The notes under the pieces: model-generated
Told to the model about the DNA's origin: nothing
Databases searched by the model: none
Seen by the model: the letters and a program-made list of their open reading frames with translations, nothing else
Shown here: positions 8,398 to 17,190 of the stretch, piece by piece
How positions within the stretch are numbered: the stretch's first letter is position 1
Layout of the letters: every line of letters starts with the position of its first letter
Position numbers and translations under genes: made by a program
Origin: Rhizobium rosettiformans W3
GTDB lineage: Bacteria; Pseudomonadota; Alphaproteobacteria; Rhizobiales; Rhizobiaceae
DNA: 64,000 nucleotides
Reading direction: 5' to 3'
Assembly: GCF_004912135.1 (NCBI RefSeq)
Contig: NZ_STGU01000007.1
Span: forward strand, 219,766-283,765

Positions 8398-9687
8398 ATG
8401 ACCGATCGCCGTTTCAAGGATCATCTCGGCCGCCCGATCATCGCCGTCACTGGCATGGGCGTCATCACCTCGCTCGGCCAGGGGCTTGCCGACAACTGGT
8501 CGAAGCTCACTTCGGGCACATCCGGCATCCATTACATCAAGCGTTTCGACACCGAGGGCATGTCGACGCGCATCGGCGGCACCGTCGATTTCGTTGCCGT
8601 TCCCGCCAACAATGCCGTCGAGCGCTCCTATGCGCTGGCGCGCGAGACGACCATTGAAGCGCTGGCGCAGGCCGGCATCAATGGCGACTTCAATGGCCCG
8701 CTCTTCCTCGCTGCCCCGCCGGTCGAGCCGGAATGGCATGACCGCTTTGCGCTCGCTGAACGCGCTCCGGCCTCGACCCAGCCGGGCGACGCCTATGACC
8801 GCTTCCTTGCCGCCATGCGCGAAAAGCCGGATCCGGTCTTTCTCGAAGCGGTGCAGTTCGGCTCGATCTCCGAGCGTCTGTCCGACAAGTTCGGCACCCG
8901 TGGTCTGCCGGTGACCCTGTCGACGGCCTGCGCGTCTGGCGCGACCGCGATCCAGCTCGGCGTCGAGGCGATCCGCCAGGGCCGTACGGAACGGGCGCTG
9001 ACGGTTGCAACCGATGGCTCGATCAGCCCGGAAGCGGTCATCCGCTTCTCGCTGCTGTCGGCACTCTCGACCCAGAATGATCCGCCGGAAAAAGCATCAA
9101 AACCCTTCAGCAAGGAGCGCGACGGCTTCGTGATCGCCGAGGGTGCAGCAACCCTGGTGCTGGAATCGCTGGAATCGGCAGTTGCCCGTGGTGCCAAGGT
9201 GCTCGGTATCATCAAGGGCTGCGGCGAAAAGGCCGACCATTTCCACCGCACGCGCTCTTCGCCGGACGGCGGTCCTGCGATTGCGACCATCAAGGCAGCC
9301 CTTGCAGATGCCGGACTGTCGGAAGAGGCCATCGGCTACATCAATGCCCATGGCACCTCGACGCCCGAGAACGACAAGATGGAGTATGGCGCCATGCTGT
9401 CGGTCTTCGGTGACCGTCTGAAGGACGCCATTCCGTGCTCATCGAACAAGTCGATGATCGGCCACACGCTGACGGCTGCCGGTGCGGTCGAAGCCGTGTT
9501 CTCGATCCAGACGATGCTGACGGGCACGCTGCCGCCGACGATCAACTACACCAATCCTGATCCGTCGATCGTGCTGGACGTGGTGCCGAACACGAAGCGG
9601 GAGGCCTCCGTTTCGGCGGTTCTTTCGAACTCCTTCGGCTTCGGCGGCCAGAACGCCAGCCTTGTCATGACGCGGGAACCGGTCTAA
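8398..9687 (+). CDS. fabF1XL: Beta-ketoacyl-ACP synthase II of the AcpXL cluster
   Basis: 429 residues, a complete KAS II. The nucleophile Cys is in STACASGATAI, the catalytic His residues are in YINAHGTSTPENDKMEYG and NKSMIGHTLTAAGAVEA, and the C-terminal NSFGFGGQNASLVM is typical. It should condense malonyl units onto AcpXL-bound acyl chains to build the C26-C28 fatty acid. GAGGAG precedes the ATG. It lies directly after the Cys-less paralogue and before the MDR dehydrogenase. Confidence 0.93.
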   Translation: MTDRRFKDHLGRPIIAVTGMGVITSLGQGLADNWSKLTSGTSGIHYIKRFDTEGMSTRIGGTVDFVAVPANNAVERSYALARETTIEALAQAGINGDFNGPLFLAAPPVEPEWHDRFALAERAPASTQPGDAYDRFLAAMREKPDPVFLEAVQFGSISERLSDKFGTRGLPVTLSTACASGATAIQLGVEAIRQGRTERALTVATDGSISPEAVIRFSLLSALSTQNDPPEKASKPFSKERDGFVIAEGAATLVLESLESAVARGAKVLGIIKGCGEKADHFHRTRSSPDGGPAIATIKAALADAGLSEEAIGYINAHGTSTPENDKMEYGAMLSVFGDRLKDAIPCSSNKSMIGHTLTAAGAVEAVFSIQTMLTGTLPPTINYTNPDPSIVLDVVPNTKREASVSAVLSNSFGFGGQNASLVMTREPV

Positions 9688-9709
9688 GGCCTGCGCCAAC
9701 AATTCGGGA

Positions 9710-9797
9710 CGTCATCCTCGGCTTGAGGCCGGGGATCCGCGAACCCTGCTTAAACAATGAAGGTCGGCAGATGCTCGGGACATGCCCGGGCATGACG
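9710..9797. repeat. RIME-like palindromic intergenic element (copy 1)
   Basis: Starts GTCATCCTCGG and ends with the hairpin ATGCTCGGGACATGCCCGGG followed by CATGACG. The same ends occur at 38861-38947 and 40165-40249. The layout matches the rhizobial intergenic mosaic elements known from the literature. It sits between fabF1XL and adh2XL, inside the operon. Confidence 0.7.
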
Positions 9798-9848
9798 ATG
9801 GGAGCGTGACGACGCCTCATCCGCCACCTGGCCCTGAAGGAAACAGTC

Positions 9849-10877
9849 ATGCGCGCATTGCAACTCGTCGAAGACCGCAAGCTCGAAATCGTCGACCTGC
9901 CGGAGCCGGATGCACCGGGTCCAGGCGAGGTCACGTTGCGCGTCAAGGCCGTTGCCTTGAACCATATCGACGTCTGGGGCTGGCGCGGCATGGCATTCGC
10001 CAAGCGCAAGATGCCGCTCGTCATCGGTGCGGAAGCTTCGGGCGTGGTCGAGGCGATCGGCCCTGGCGTCGGCAATATCCTGCCTGGCCAGTTGGCGGCC
10101 GTTTACGGCGCGCGCACCTGCGGTCTCTGCAAGCCCTGCCGCGAAGGCCGTGACAATCTCTGCGAACATGTCGGTGGCGTGCACGGCTTCCACCTCGACG
10201 GTTTCGCCCAGGAAAAGATCAACCTGCCGGCCCGGCTGCTCGTGCCGGCACCTCACGGCGTCGATGCAGTCGGTGCCGCTCTCGCTCCCGTCACCTTCGG
10301 CACCGTCGAACACATGCTCTTCGACAATGCCAAGCTCGAGCCGGGTGAAACCATCCTTGTGCATGCCGGTGGTTCGGGCATCGGCACGGCGGCCATTCAG
10401 CTTGCCAAGAAGATCGGCTGCACCGTCATCACCACCGTCGGTTCCGACGACAAGATCGAGCCGGCCAAGGCGCTCGGTGCCGATCACGTCATCAACTACC
10501 GCACCGACCGCTTCGAAGGTGTCGTGCGCAAGCTCACCAAGAAGAAGGGCGTCGACGTCGTCTTCGAACATGTCGGCAAGGACACCTGGGCCGGCTCCAT
10601 GCTCTGCCTGAAGCGCGGCGGTCGTCTCGTTACCTGCGGTTCGACCTCGGGTGTGTCGACCGACATGAACCTGATGATGCTCTTCCAGCAGCAGCTGAAG
10701 CTGCTCGGATCCTTTGGCTGCCGCATGGAGAACATGGCGAACGCCATGCAGAAGATGGCGCGCGGCATCGTGCATCCGGTCATCGACACCGAAGTCACCT
10801 TCGACGATATCGACCGGGCGCTCGCCCGCATGGAAGGCCGCCAGGTCTTCGGCAAGATCATTCTGAAGATGGACTGA
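9849..10877 (+). CDS. adh2XL: MDR-family zinc-type alcohol dehydrogenase/quinone oxidoreductase of the AcpXL cluster
   Basis: 342 residues. A GroES-like N-domain carries the structural zinc lobe (CGLCKPCREGRDNLC), and the Rossmann domain has HAGGSGIGTAAIQLAK. The catalytic-zinc Cys is replaced (LNHIDVWG) and the usual GHE is GAEASG, so it looks like a quinone-oxidoreductase type that keeps only the structural zinc. In the known cluster it is assigned to very-long-chain fatty acid synthesis. The exact step is uncertain; an enoyl reduction or (omega-1)-oxygen handling are possibilities. The start is preceded by AAGGAA. Confidence 0.85.
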   Translation: MRALQLVEDRKLEIVDLPEPDAPGPGEVTLRVKAVALNHIDVWGWRGMAFAKRKMPLVIGAEASGVVEAIGPGVGNILPGQLAAVYGARTCGLCKPCREGRDNLCEHVGGVHGFHLDGFAQEKINLPARLLVPAPHGVDAVGAALAPVTFGTVEHMLFDNAKLEPGETILVHAGGSGIGTAAIQLAKKIGCTVITTVGSDDKIEPAKALGADHVINYRTDRFEGVVRKLTKKKGVDVVFEHVGKDTWAGSMLCLKRGGRLVTCGSTSGVSTDMNLMMLFQQQLKLLGSFGCRMENMANAMQKMARGIVHPVIDTEVTFDDIDRALARMEGRQVFGKIILKMD

Positions 10878-10881
10878 TCGC

Positions 10882-11811
10882 GTGCGGATGCTCGTCACCC
10901 GCATCGTTCTGGCGCTGCGCAAGTTCTATCAGTGGTCCGTCGCCCAGGCGGCCTTCGGCTTCCTGACGGCGCTCAAGATCTTTCCGGCTGATTCCGCGAT
11001 CAATTTCGCCGACCGGCTGATGCGTTGGGTCGGGCCGAAGACGAAGCGCCATCGCCTGATGCAGGTGAACCTGCGCAATGCGTTTCCTGAAAAGTCCGAG
11101 GCCGAGCGCGAAGAGATTGCACTGGCAAGCTGGGGCCATATGGGCCGCCTCGCGGCCGAATACGTCTTCCTCGATCGTCTGTTCGATTTTGATCCGGAGA
11201 AACCGGGCGAGGGCAGGGTGGAAGTCTCCGGCGTCGAGCAGTTCCTCGACCTGCGCGACAATCCGCGCCCCTTCATCGTCTTCACCGGCCATACCGCCAA
11301 TTTCGAGCTCCTGCCGGTCGCGGGTGCCGCCTTCGGGCTTTACGTGACCGTTCTCTTCCGGCCGCCGAACAATCCCTACATCGCCGAGAAGGTCTTCGAC
11401 TTCCGCCGCAAGCGCATGGGCAAGCTCGTGCCCTCGCATGCCGGCTCGTCCTTCGCGCTGGCCCGGCAGCTGGAGCAGGGCGGCGGCGTCGGTGTGCTGG
11501 TCGACCAGAAGTTCAAGAAGGGTCTGGAGACCCAGTTCTTCGGCAATCCGGTCCGCACCAATCCGCTGCTCGCCAAGCTCGCGCGCCAGTTCGAGTGCGA
11601 GGTCTATCCGGCGCGCTGCATTCGCCTGCCGGGCAACCGCTTCCGGCTGGAGATCGAGCCACAGTTCATCCTGCCTCGTAACGACAAGGGTCAGATCGAC
11701 GTCAATGCGACGGCGCAGATGCTGAACAACAAGGTCGAGGCCTGGGTGCGCGAGTATCCGGAGCAGTGGCTTTGGTATCACGACCGCTGGGACATCAAGC
11801 GGTCCATCTGA
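10882..11811 (+). CDS. lpxXL: Lipid A very-long-chain acyltransferase
   Basis: 309 residues of the HtrB/LpxL lysophospholipid acyltransferase family. The catalytic HTANFE motif (H-x4-E) is near residue 137, RKRMGKLVPS and LVDQKF follow, and the C-terminus is PEQWLWYHDRW. It transfers the long hydroxylated chain from AcpXL to the lipid A disaccharide at the inner membrane. It lies 4 bases after adh2XL. Translation may begin at the GTG here or at the ATG 6 bases later. It is the last gene of the cluster. Confidence 0.92.
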   Translation: MRMLVTRIVLALRKFYQWSVAQAAFGFLTALKIFPADSAINFADRLMRWVGPKTKRHRLMQVNLRNAFPEKSEAEREEIALASWGHMGRLAAEYVFLDRLFDFDPEKPGEGRVEVSGVEQFLDLRDNPRPFIVFTGHTANFELLPVAGAAFGLYVTVLFRPPNNPYIAEKVFDFRRKRMGKLVPSHAGSSFALARQLEQGGGVGVLVDQKFKKGLETQFFGNPVRTNPLLAKLARQFECEVYPARCIRLPGNRFRLEIEPQFILPRNDKGQIDVNATAQMLNNKVEAWVREYPEQWLWYHDRWDIKRSI

Positions 11812-11867
11812 TCCCGCTATCACCGCCGCATTATCAGCGCTTTTGATTCGCTCCAGCGTTCTTGCTG

Positions 11868-11900
11868 TGACGCGCTCGCGTCAGCCTGATTTCTCATCAT
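11868..11900 (+). terminator. Possible terminator of the acpXL-lpxXL operon
   Basis: A 6-bp stem TGACGC / GCGTCA with loop GCTC, followed by the T-rich stretch GCCTGATTTCTCATCATT. The stem is weak, but the position after lpxXL is right. Confidence 0.35.
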
Positions 11901-12001
11901 TCATTTCATTTGGCCCCAACGATATTTTTTGGGCTGGGCGCAATCCTGCCGGTTCTGCCAATTGAAGGTGACACAACCTCATGTTACGCAGCCCGAAGAT
12001 C

Positions 12002-12028
12002 TGTGACGTCTTCATTTTTTTTGTCACA
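12002..12028. promoter_or_regulatory. Inverted repeat before the PAS gene
   Basis: TGTGAC and GTCACA face each other across 15 bases containing an eight-T run, just upstream of the PAS gene's ribosome-binding site. It could be a regulator site or a leader hairpin. No known consensus is matched with confidence. Confidence 0.3.
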
Positions 12029-12048
12029 TCTCAGGGGTGAGGTTGCGA

Positions 12049-12780
12049 ATGTCATTTGGCGAGTTCCGTGATTCGAATCTGCGGGCAATGTTCGAAGCGG
12101 TTTCGTTGAAGAATCTTCAGCTGCAGCAGGCCATTCGCAGCGGCAACGACCAGCTCGTGCGGGTTCTCGATCGCGAGATCGACCCGATGATCTCCGCCCT
12201 CATCAGCTACCGTGCGTCGGATATCGACGACATCTATCTGCAGATGCGTCTCCTGACGAAGCTTCTGCGCGAAGATGCCGATGACCGGTCCTGCGTCTTG
12301 CGGCACGCCTCCATGCTGACGCTGCTGGTCGAACGCTATTTCGGTCCGAAACGGGCAGAGGAGGCGCCGCAGCCGGCGGTATCGTCGGCGCGTCCGGTGC
12401 AGGTCGGCGACGACGAGCAGCTGAACGAGGCCATTCTCAACAATCTCCCGGAACGGGTGGCCGTCATCACCTGCGACTACCGCTATCTCTTCGCCAATAC
12501 GGCCATGGCCCGGATGCTGGGTGTGCGGCAGATGGATATCATCGGTCGCAGCGCCTTCGATCTCTGCCTGGCGGATGGCAATAGCGACTGGCTGCAGGAT
12601 GCGCTCGATTCGGCGTTTGCCGGGCGGTCCGGTTCGTTCCTCGCCCGCGTTCCCGCCATCATGTCCGAGGGGGACATGCGCGGCCGCTATTCTCCGCTGC
12701 GCTCGGCCGATGGCAGCATCAGCGGCGCGATCCTGACCCTGGGTGAATCGGAACCGGTGTTCGGCGAAGTCGCTGCCTGA
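12049..12780 (+). CDS. PAS-domain protein without a recognisable output domain
   Basis: 243 residues. The N-terminal ~105 are predicted helical and charged (NLQLQQAIRSGNDQLV, DIDDIYLQMRLLTKLL). A PAS fold covers about 125-240, with LNNLPERVAVITCDYRYLFA, ANTAMARMLG and IIGRSAFDLCL. No kinase, HTH, GGDEF or EAL domain is present. The ATG at 12049 is preferred because GGTGAGG lies 7 bases before it; an upstream GTG at 12037 would destroy that site. Its place beside the hemerythrin and cbb3 oxidase genes suggests a redox or oxygen role, but this is inference only. Confidence 0.75.
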   Translation: MSFGEFRDSNLRAMFEAVSLKNLQLQQAIRSGNDQLVRVLDREIDPMISALISYRASDIDDIYLQMRLLTKLLREDADDRSCVLRHASMLTLLVERYFGPKRAEEAPQPAVSSARPVQVGDDEQLNEAILNNLPERVAVITCDYRYLFANTAMARMLGVRQMDIIGRSAFDLCLADGNSDWLQDALDSAFAGRSGSFLARVPAIMSEGDMRGRYSPLRSADGSISGAILTLGESEPVFGEVAA

Positions 12781-12805
12781 GGATGCATGATCCGGGAGGT
12801 GACGC

Positions 12806-13327
12806 TCAGGCACCTGCCGTCTGCAATTCCTCGTCCGTCACGCCCTGCAGCAGATGCTCGCGCTCGAACGCGATGTGGCGGCGGATGCCTTCGAAGAAGC
12901 CGCGCAGCATATAGCCGACCGCTTCCATATTGACCCGATCGCCGGAGCCAAGCTTGAGCAGCGCGTCCGTCAGTTCCTCGGCGAAGCACTCATCCTCGCA
13001 ATGCTCGAATTTCAGCCTCTCGAGCGTCGGCCCGAGCGCCTCCGTCGCATCCGGATTGGCCTGCAGCTGCGGAAACAGAACGGTCTCCTCGTAGTGGTGG
13101 ATGCCCTTGATTAGGGGCCCAAGTGCCTTGGCCGCATAGATGCATTTCTGCCGGTTGATGCTCGCCGGCAGTGAGTCGGCGATTTCTTCCAGTTCCCGGC
13201 ACAGAGCCAGTTGCTCCGCATGGGCGCGGTCCAGCCATGCGAGGTCGCGCTTGCCGGCGTCGAGCAGGCGGTTGCCCGTCCGCGTGTCCCCCGCGATGCG
13301 CTTGCTGTTTTCGATGTTCGTCAGCAT
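12806..13327 (-). CDS. Hemerythrin-like HHE-domain protein
   Basis: 173 residues, a four-helix bundle with the diiron ligand pattern: H36 (DRAHAEQL), H77/H78-E81 (HHYEE), H109-E113 (FEHCEDE), and H151-E155 with H158 (RRHIAFEREH). Such proteins bind O2, NO or iron. The start at 13327 is chosen because GGAG lies 9 bases upstream; a longer upstream extension lacks a site. It is divergent from ccoN, with an FNR box between them at 13484, so it may be induced with the oxidase. Confidence 0.82.
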   Translation of the reverse strand: MLTNIENSKRIAGDTRTGNRLLDAGKRDLAWLDRAHAEQLALCRELEEIADSLPASINRQKCIYAAKALGPLIKGIHHYEETVLFPQLQANPDATEALGPTLERLKFEHCEDECFAEELTDALLKLGSGDRVNMEAVGYMLRGFFEGIRRHIAFEREHLLQGVTDEELQTAGA

Positions 13328-13483
13328 GTCCGTTTTCTCCAACGGGGTCGACCGCCGCTCGGCACCCCAGTGCTCCAAGACACGCGCAACGGGCCTTGGT
13401 CGATGCGACGTGTCGGTCTTGGTCTCCGATGAACGCGAACCCGATTGCAGCTCAAAGCCTCGCGAATTTTAGAGGTCGGTGCA

Positions 13484-13497
13484 TTGACTTGGATCAA
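13484..13497. promoter_or_regulatory. FNR/FixK box before ccoN
   Basis: TTGACTTGGATCAA matches TTGAT-N4-ATCAA with one change. It lies 106 bases before ccoN and 156 bases before the divergent hemerythrin gene. Confidence 0.8.
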
Positions 13498-13603
13498 GGT
13501 GGATGGCCGTCCCCAATGCGATTGGTGCATCCGACGCGGAAGGAATCTCCAGTTTGGGGACCGCCGCCGCGATGAGATCAGCAAGCGTTGGGGGATTCCA
13601 ACA

Positions 13604-15244
13604 ATGAACTACACGTTAGAGACACTGGTGATGGCGGTTCTCGCCTTCGCCGCGCTGCTCGGGGTGGCTTTCACCCAGGACAGCCTCTTCGCAGCCCATA
13701 TGTGGGTTGCCTTCTTCGTGCTCACTGCGGGCACGATCGTCATGCTGCGCCGGATGCAGTTTGCTCCGTCTGCGGCATCCTCCTCCACGCTCAAGCCCAA
13801 GGCGCCGCCGTCGGAATATTTCGACGAAGTGGTGCGCTACGGCGTCATCGCGACCGTCTTCTGGGGCGTCGTCGGCTTCCTCGTCGGCGTCGTCGTGGCT
13901 CTGCAGCTCGCCTATCCCGATCTCAACATCGAGCCCTGGCTGAACTTCGGGCGCCTGCGTCCGCTGCACACCTCGGCCGTCATCTTCGCCTTCGGCGGTA
14001 ATGCGCTCATCGCAACCTCGTTCTACGTGGTCCAGCGCACCTCGCGCCAGCGGCTGTTCGGCGGCAATCTCGCCTGGTTCGTCTTCTGGGGCTATCAGTT
14101 CTTCATCGTCATGGCCGCCACCGGCTATCTTCTGGGCATCACCCAGGGCCGCGAATATGCCGAGCCGGAATGGTATGTCGATCTCTGGCTCACCGTCGTC
14201 TGGGTCGCCTATCTGATCACCTTCATGGGCACGATCATGACCCGGAAGGAAAGCCACATCTACGTGGCCAACTGGTTCTACCTCTCCTTCATCATCACGA
14301 TCGCGATGCTGCACATCGTGAACAACCTCGCGATCCCGGTCTCCTTCCTCGGCACCAAGAGCTATTCTGCCTTTGCCGGTGTTCAGGATGCGCTGACCCA
14401 GTGGTGGTATGGCCACAACGCCGTCGGCTTCTTCTTGACTGCGGGCTTCCTCGGCATGATGTATTATTTCGTGCCCAAGCAGGCCGGACGCCCGGTCTAT
14501 TCCTACCGCCTGTCGATCATCCACTTCTGGGCCCTGATCTTCATGTATATCTGGGCCGGCCCGCACCACCTGCACTACACGGCTCTGCCGGACTGGGCAC
14601 AGACGCTCGGCATGGTGTTCTCGGTCATGCTCTGGATGCCCTCATGGGGCGGCATGATCAACGGTCTGATGACGCTCTCTGGCGCCTGGGACAAGATCCG
14701 CACCGACCCGATCATCCGCATGATGGTCATCGCGATCGCCTTCTACGGCATGTCGACCTTCGAAGGCCCGATGATGTCGATCAAGGCCGTCAACTCGCTC
14801 AGCCACTATACCGAATGGACCATCGGTCACGTTCACTCGGGCGCCCTCGGCTGGGTTGGCATGATCTCCTTCGGTGCCATCTACTACCTGACGCCGAAGC
14901 TGTGGAACCGCAACCGCCTCTACTCGCTGCGTCTGGTCAACTGGCACTTCTGGCTCGCCACCCTCGGTATCGTGGTCTATGCCGCCGTGCTCTGGGTTGC
15001 CGGTATCCAGCAGGGTCTGATGTGGCGCGAATATGATGCCCAGGGCTTCCTGGTCTACTCCTTCGCCGAGTCGGTCGCCGCCATGTTCCCCTACTATGTC
15101 CTGCGTGCCGTCGGCGGTGCCATGTACCTGCTGGGCAGCGTGATCATGGCCTACAACATCCTGATGACCATCCTCGGCTATGAGCGCCAGGAAGCTCCGA
15201 TCCCCGGATCGGTCGCCCCTGCTGCCCTGCAGCCGGCTGAATGA
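13604..15244 (+). CDS. ccoN: cbb3-type cytochrome c oxidase subunit I
   Basis: 546 residues with about a dozen membrane segments and the haem-copper ligands. [20 protein letters not shown] carries the low-spin haem His, [18 protein letters not shown] the Cu/haem His, [14 protein letters not shown] the CuB pair, and [16 protein letters not shown] the haem b/b3 pair. It is the catalytic subunit reducing O2 at high affinity. The start at 13604 places [11 protein letters not shown] first; the longer open frame upstream would run through the FNR box. This is fixN in symbiosis nomenclature. Confidence 0.95.
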   Translation: MNYTLETLVMAVLAFAALLGVAFTQDSLFAAHMWVAFFVLTAGTIVMLRRMQFAPSAASSSTLKPKAPPSEYFDEVVRYGVIATVFWGVVGFLVGVVVALQLAYPDLNIEPWLNFGRLRPLHTSAVIFAFGGNALIATSFYVVQRTSRQRLFGGNLAWFVFWGYQFFIVMAATGYLLGITQGREYAEPEWYVDLWLTVVWVAYLITFMGTIMTRKESHIYVANWFYLSFIITIAMLHIVNNLAIPVSFLGTKSYSAFAGVQDALTQWWYGHNAVGFFLTAGFLGMMYYFVPKQAGRPVYSYRLSIIHFWALIFMYIWAGPHHLHYTALPDWAQTLGMVFSVMLWMPSWGGMINGLMTLSGAWDKIRTDPIIRMMVIAIAFYGMSTFEGPMMSIKAVNSLSHYTEWTIGHVHSGALGWVGMISFGAIYYLTPKLWNRNRLYSLRLVNWHFWLATLGIVVYAAVLWVAGIQQGLMWREYDAQGFLVYSFAESVAAMFPYYVLRAVGGAMYLLGSVIMAYNILMTILGYERQEAPIPGSVAPAALQPAE

Positions 15245-15255
15245 GGAGGGCACCC

Positions 15256-15987
15256 ATGTCCATTCTTGATAAACACGCAATCCTCGAGAAGAACACGAGC
15301 CTTCTCTTCCTCGGTTCGCTTCTGGTGGTCACCATCGGCGGTATCGTCGAGATCGCGCCGCTCTTCTACCTCGAGAACACCATCGAAAAGGTGGAGGGCA
15401 TGCGTCCCTACTCGCCGCTCGAACTGGCCGGTCGCAACATCTACATCCGTGAAGGCTGCTATGTCTGTCACAGCCAGATGATCCGGCCGTTCAAGGACGA
15501 GGTCGAGCGCTACGGTCACTATTCGCTGGCGGCGGAGTCGATGTACGACCATCCGTTCCAGTGGGGATCGAAGCGTACGGGTCCGGATCTTGCGCGCGTC
15601 GGCGACCGCTATTCCAACGAATGGCATGTCCAGCACCTGACCGAACCACGCGACGTCGTGCCGGAATCGATCATGCCGAGCTACTCGTATCTGAAGACGA
15701 CGCCGCTCAAGGTCGCCAACGTCACCATGGACCTGAAGGCCAACAGCCTCGTCGGTGTGCCCTATACCGACGACATGATGGCGCAGGCGGAAGCGGACCT
15801 GGTTGCCCAGGCCGATCCGAATGCCGACACATCAGGCCTTCTGGAGCGCTATCCGAAGGCCAAGGTCGGTGATTTCGACGGCGATCCGACGAAGCTCACC
15901 GAGATGGACGCACTCGTCGCCTATCTGCAGATGCTCGGCACGCTCGTCGACTTCTCCACCTACGACGACGCAAGCGGTTACCGCTGA
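15256..15987 (+). CDS. ccoO: cbb3 oxidase monohaem subunit
   Basis: 243 residues. An N-terminal membrane anchor ([20 protein letters not shown]) is followed by a periplasmic haem c domain with [13 protein letters not shown]; the distal Met is probably in [12 protein letters not shown]. It passes electrons to CcoN. The ATG at 15256 is chosen over one at 15241, since GAGGAGG sits between the two. It follows ccoN by 11 bases. Confidence 0.95.
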   Translation: MSILDKHAILEKNTSLLFLGSLLVVTIGGIVEIAPLFYLENTIEKVEGMRPYSPLELAGRNIYIREGCYVCHSQMIRPFKDEVERYGHYSLAAESMYDHPFQWGSKRTGPDLARVGDRYSNEWHVQHLTEPRDVVPESIMPSYSYLKTTPLKVANVTMDLKANSLVGVPYTDDMMAQAEADLVAQADPNADTSGLLERYPKAKVGDFDGDPTKLTEMDALVAYLQMLGTLVDFSTYDDASGYR

Positions 15988-15997
15988 GGAGGGCGCC

Positions 15998-16150
15998 ATG
16001 GAAACCTATACCGCCATGCGCCACTTCGCCGACAGCTGGGCTCTGCTCGCCATGACCCTGTTTTTCGTTGGCGTCGTGCTCTTCACATTCCGCCCGGGCG
16101 GCAAAAAGCCTGCCGACGACGCGGCCAGCATCCCTCTCAAGGAGGATTGA
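15998..16150 (+). CDS. ccoQ: cbb3 oxidase small subunit CcoQ
   Basis: 50 residues. A single transmembrane helix (WALLAMTLFFVGVVLFTF) is followed by RPGGKKPADD, the typical CcoQ/FixQ layout. GAGGAGG lies 6 bases before the ATG. It is placed between ccoO and ccoP, as in all ccoNOQP operons, and helps stabilise the complex. Confidence 0.93.
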   Translation: METYTAMRHFADSWALLAMTLFFVGVVLFTFRPGGKKPADDAASIPLKED

Positions 16151-16153
16151 ACA

Positions 16154-17020
16154 ATGGCAGACAAGAAACACATCGACGAGATCAGCGGCGTCGAGACCAC
16201 CGGCCATGAGTGGGATGGCATCCGCGAGCTGAACAACCCGATGCCGCGCTGGTGGGTCTATACCTTCTACGCGACCATCGTCTGGGCCATCGGCTACACG
16301 ATCATGTATCCGGCCTGGCCGCTCCTGACCGACAACACCAAGGGTCTGCTCGGCTATTCCAGCCGTGCCGAGGTCGCGCAGGAACTGGCCGCGGCGAAGT
16401 CGACCCAGGCTGTCTATCTCGACCGGATCGCCACGCTGCCGCTCGAAGAGATCGTCGCCGACAAGGAGCTCACACAGTTTGCGGTTGCCGGCGGCGCGGC
16501 CGCCTTCAAGGTCAACTGCTCGCCCTGCCATGGTTCGGGTGCTGCCGGTGGTGCCGGTTATCCGAACCTCAACGACGACGACTGGCTCTGGGGCGGTGAT
16601 CTCGAAGCGATCCACACCACGATCGCCCACGGCATCCGCTACGATCAGGATCCGGATACCCGGGTCTCGGAAATGCCGGCCTTTACCGACATTCTCGACG
16701 CCGAGCAGATCAAACAGGCCGCTGCCTATGTGGTCAGCCTGACCGGCACGCCGCTCGACGCGTCCATGGTCGAACCGGGCAAGCAGGTGTTTGCCGAAAA
16801 CTGCGCCTCCTGCCACGGCGAAGATGCCAAGGGCAGCCGCGATTTCGGTGCGCCGAATCTCGCCGATGCCATCTGGCTGAAGGTCGATGGCGAGGCGCAG
16901 ATTGCCGCACAGATCCGGCAGCCGCGTCACGGCGCAATGCCCGGCTGGGCCGCCCGCCTCGGTGACACCACCGTCAAGCAGCTGACCGTCTACGTGCACC
17001 AGTTGGGCGGCGGCGAATAA
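16154..17020 (+). CDS. ccoP: cbb3 oxidase dihaem subunit
   Basis: 288 residues. The N-terminal WDGIRELNNPMPRWWVYTFY precedes a membrane anchor, and two haem c sites follow: CSPCH near residue 119 and CASCH near 217. Axial Met candidates are in SEMPAF and GAMPGW. The subunit takes electrons from cytochrome c and passes them to CcoO/CcoN. It starts 3 bases after ccoQ with AAGGAGG in front, and a strong terminator follows. Confidence 0.95.
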   Translation: MADKKHIDEISGVETTGHEWDGIRELNNPMPRWWVYTFYATIVWAIGYTIMYPAWPLLTDNTKGLLGYSSRAEVAQELAAAKSTQAVYLDRIATLPLEEIVADKELTQFAVAGGAAAFKVNCSPCHGSGAAGGAGYPNLNDDDWLWGGDLEAIHTTIAHGIRYDQDPDTRVSEMPAFTDILDAEQIKQAAAYVVSLTGTPLDASMVEPGKQVFAENCASCHGEDAKGSRDFGAPNLADAIWLKVDGEAQIAAQIRQPRHGAMPGWAARLGDTTVKQLTVYVHQLGGGE

Positions 17021-17043
17021 GCCTCCTCTTCCTCCGAGACTGA

Positions 17044-17079
17044 GGGCCGCATCCGGTGATGCGGCCCTTCTTTCGTTTT
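17044..17079 (+). terminator. Terminator of ccoNOQP
   Basis: A 10-bp perfect stem GGGCCGCATC / GATGCGGCCC with a CGGT loop, followed by TTCTTTCGTTTT. It separates the structural operon from ccoG. Confidence 0.85.
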
Positions 17080-17120
17080 ACATTCGAAAAAGACTATCTG
17101 TTGCGACGCTTCGCCGCTGC

Positions 17121-17134
17121 TTGACTTAAGTCAA
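17121..17134. promoter_or_regulatory. FNR/FixK box before ccoG
   Basis: TTGACTTAAGTCAA is a perfect palindrome fitting the FNR/FixK pattern. It is centred 64 bases before ccoG, after the ccoP terminator, so the maturation operon has its own oxygen-controlled promoter. Confidence 0.82.
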
Positions 17135-17190
17135 GGCGGGGTCGCCGTGGAGGTGGGACAAGGCGAGCATCAGAAGAAGGTTCTCGTCCC

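Noticed and set aside
9707..9848. Possible small gene between fabF1XL and adh2XL
   Set aside because: The interval is explained by a RIME-like element plus the adh2XL leader.
13445..13603. Longer N-terminus for ccoN
   Set aside because: It would put the FNR box inside the coding region, and the family starts at MNYTLETLV.
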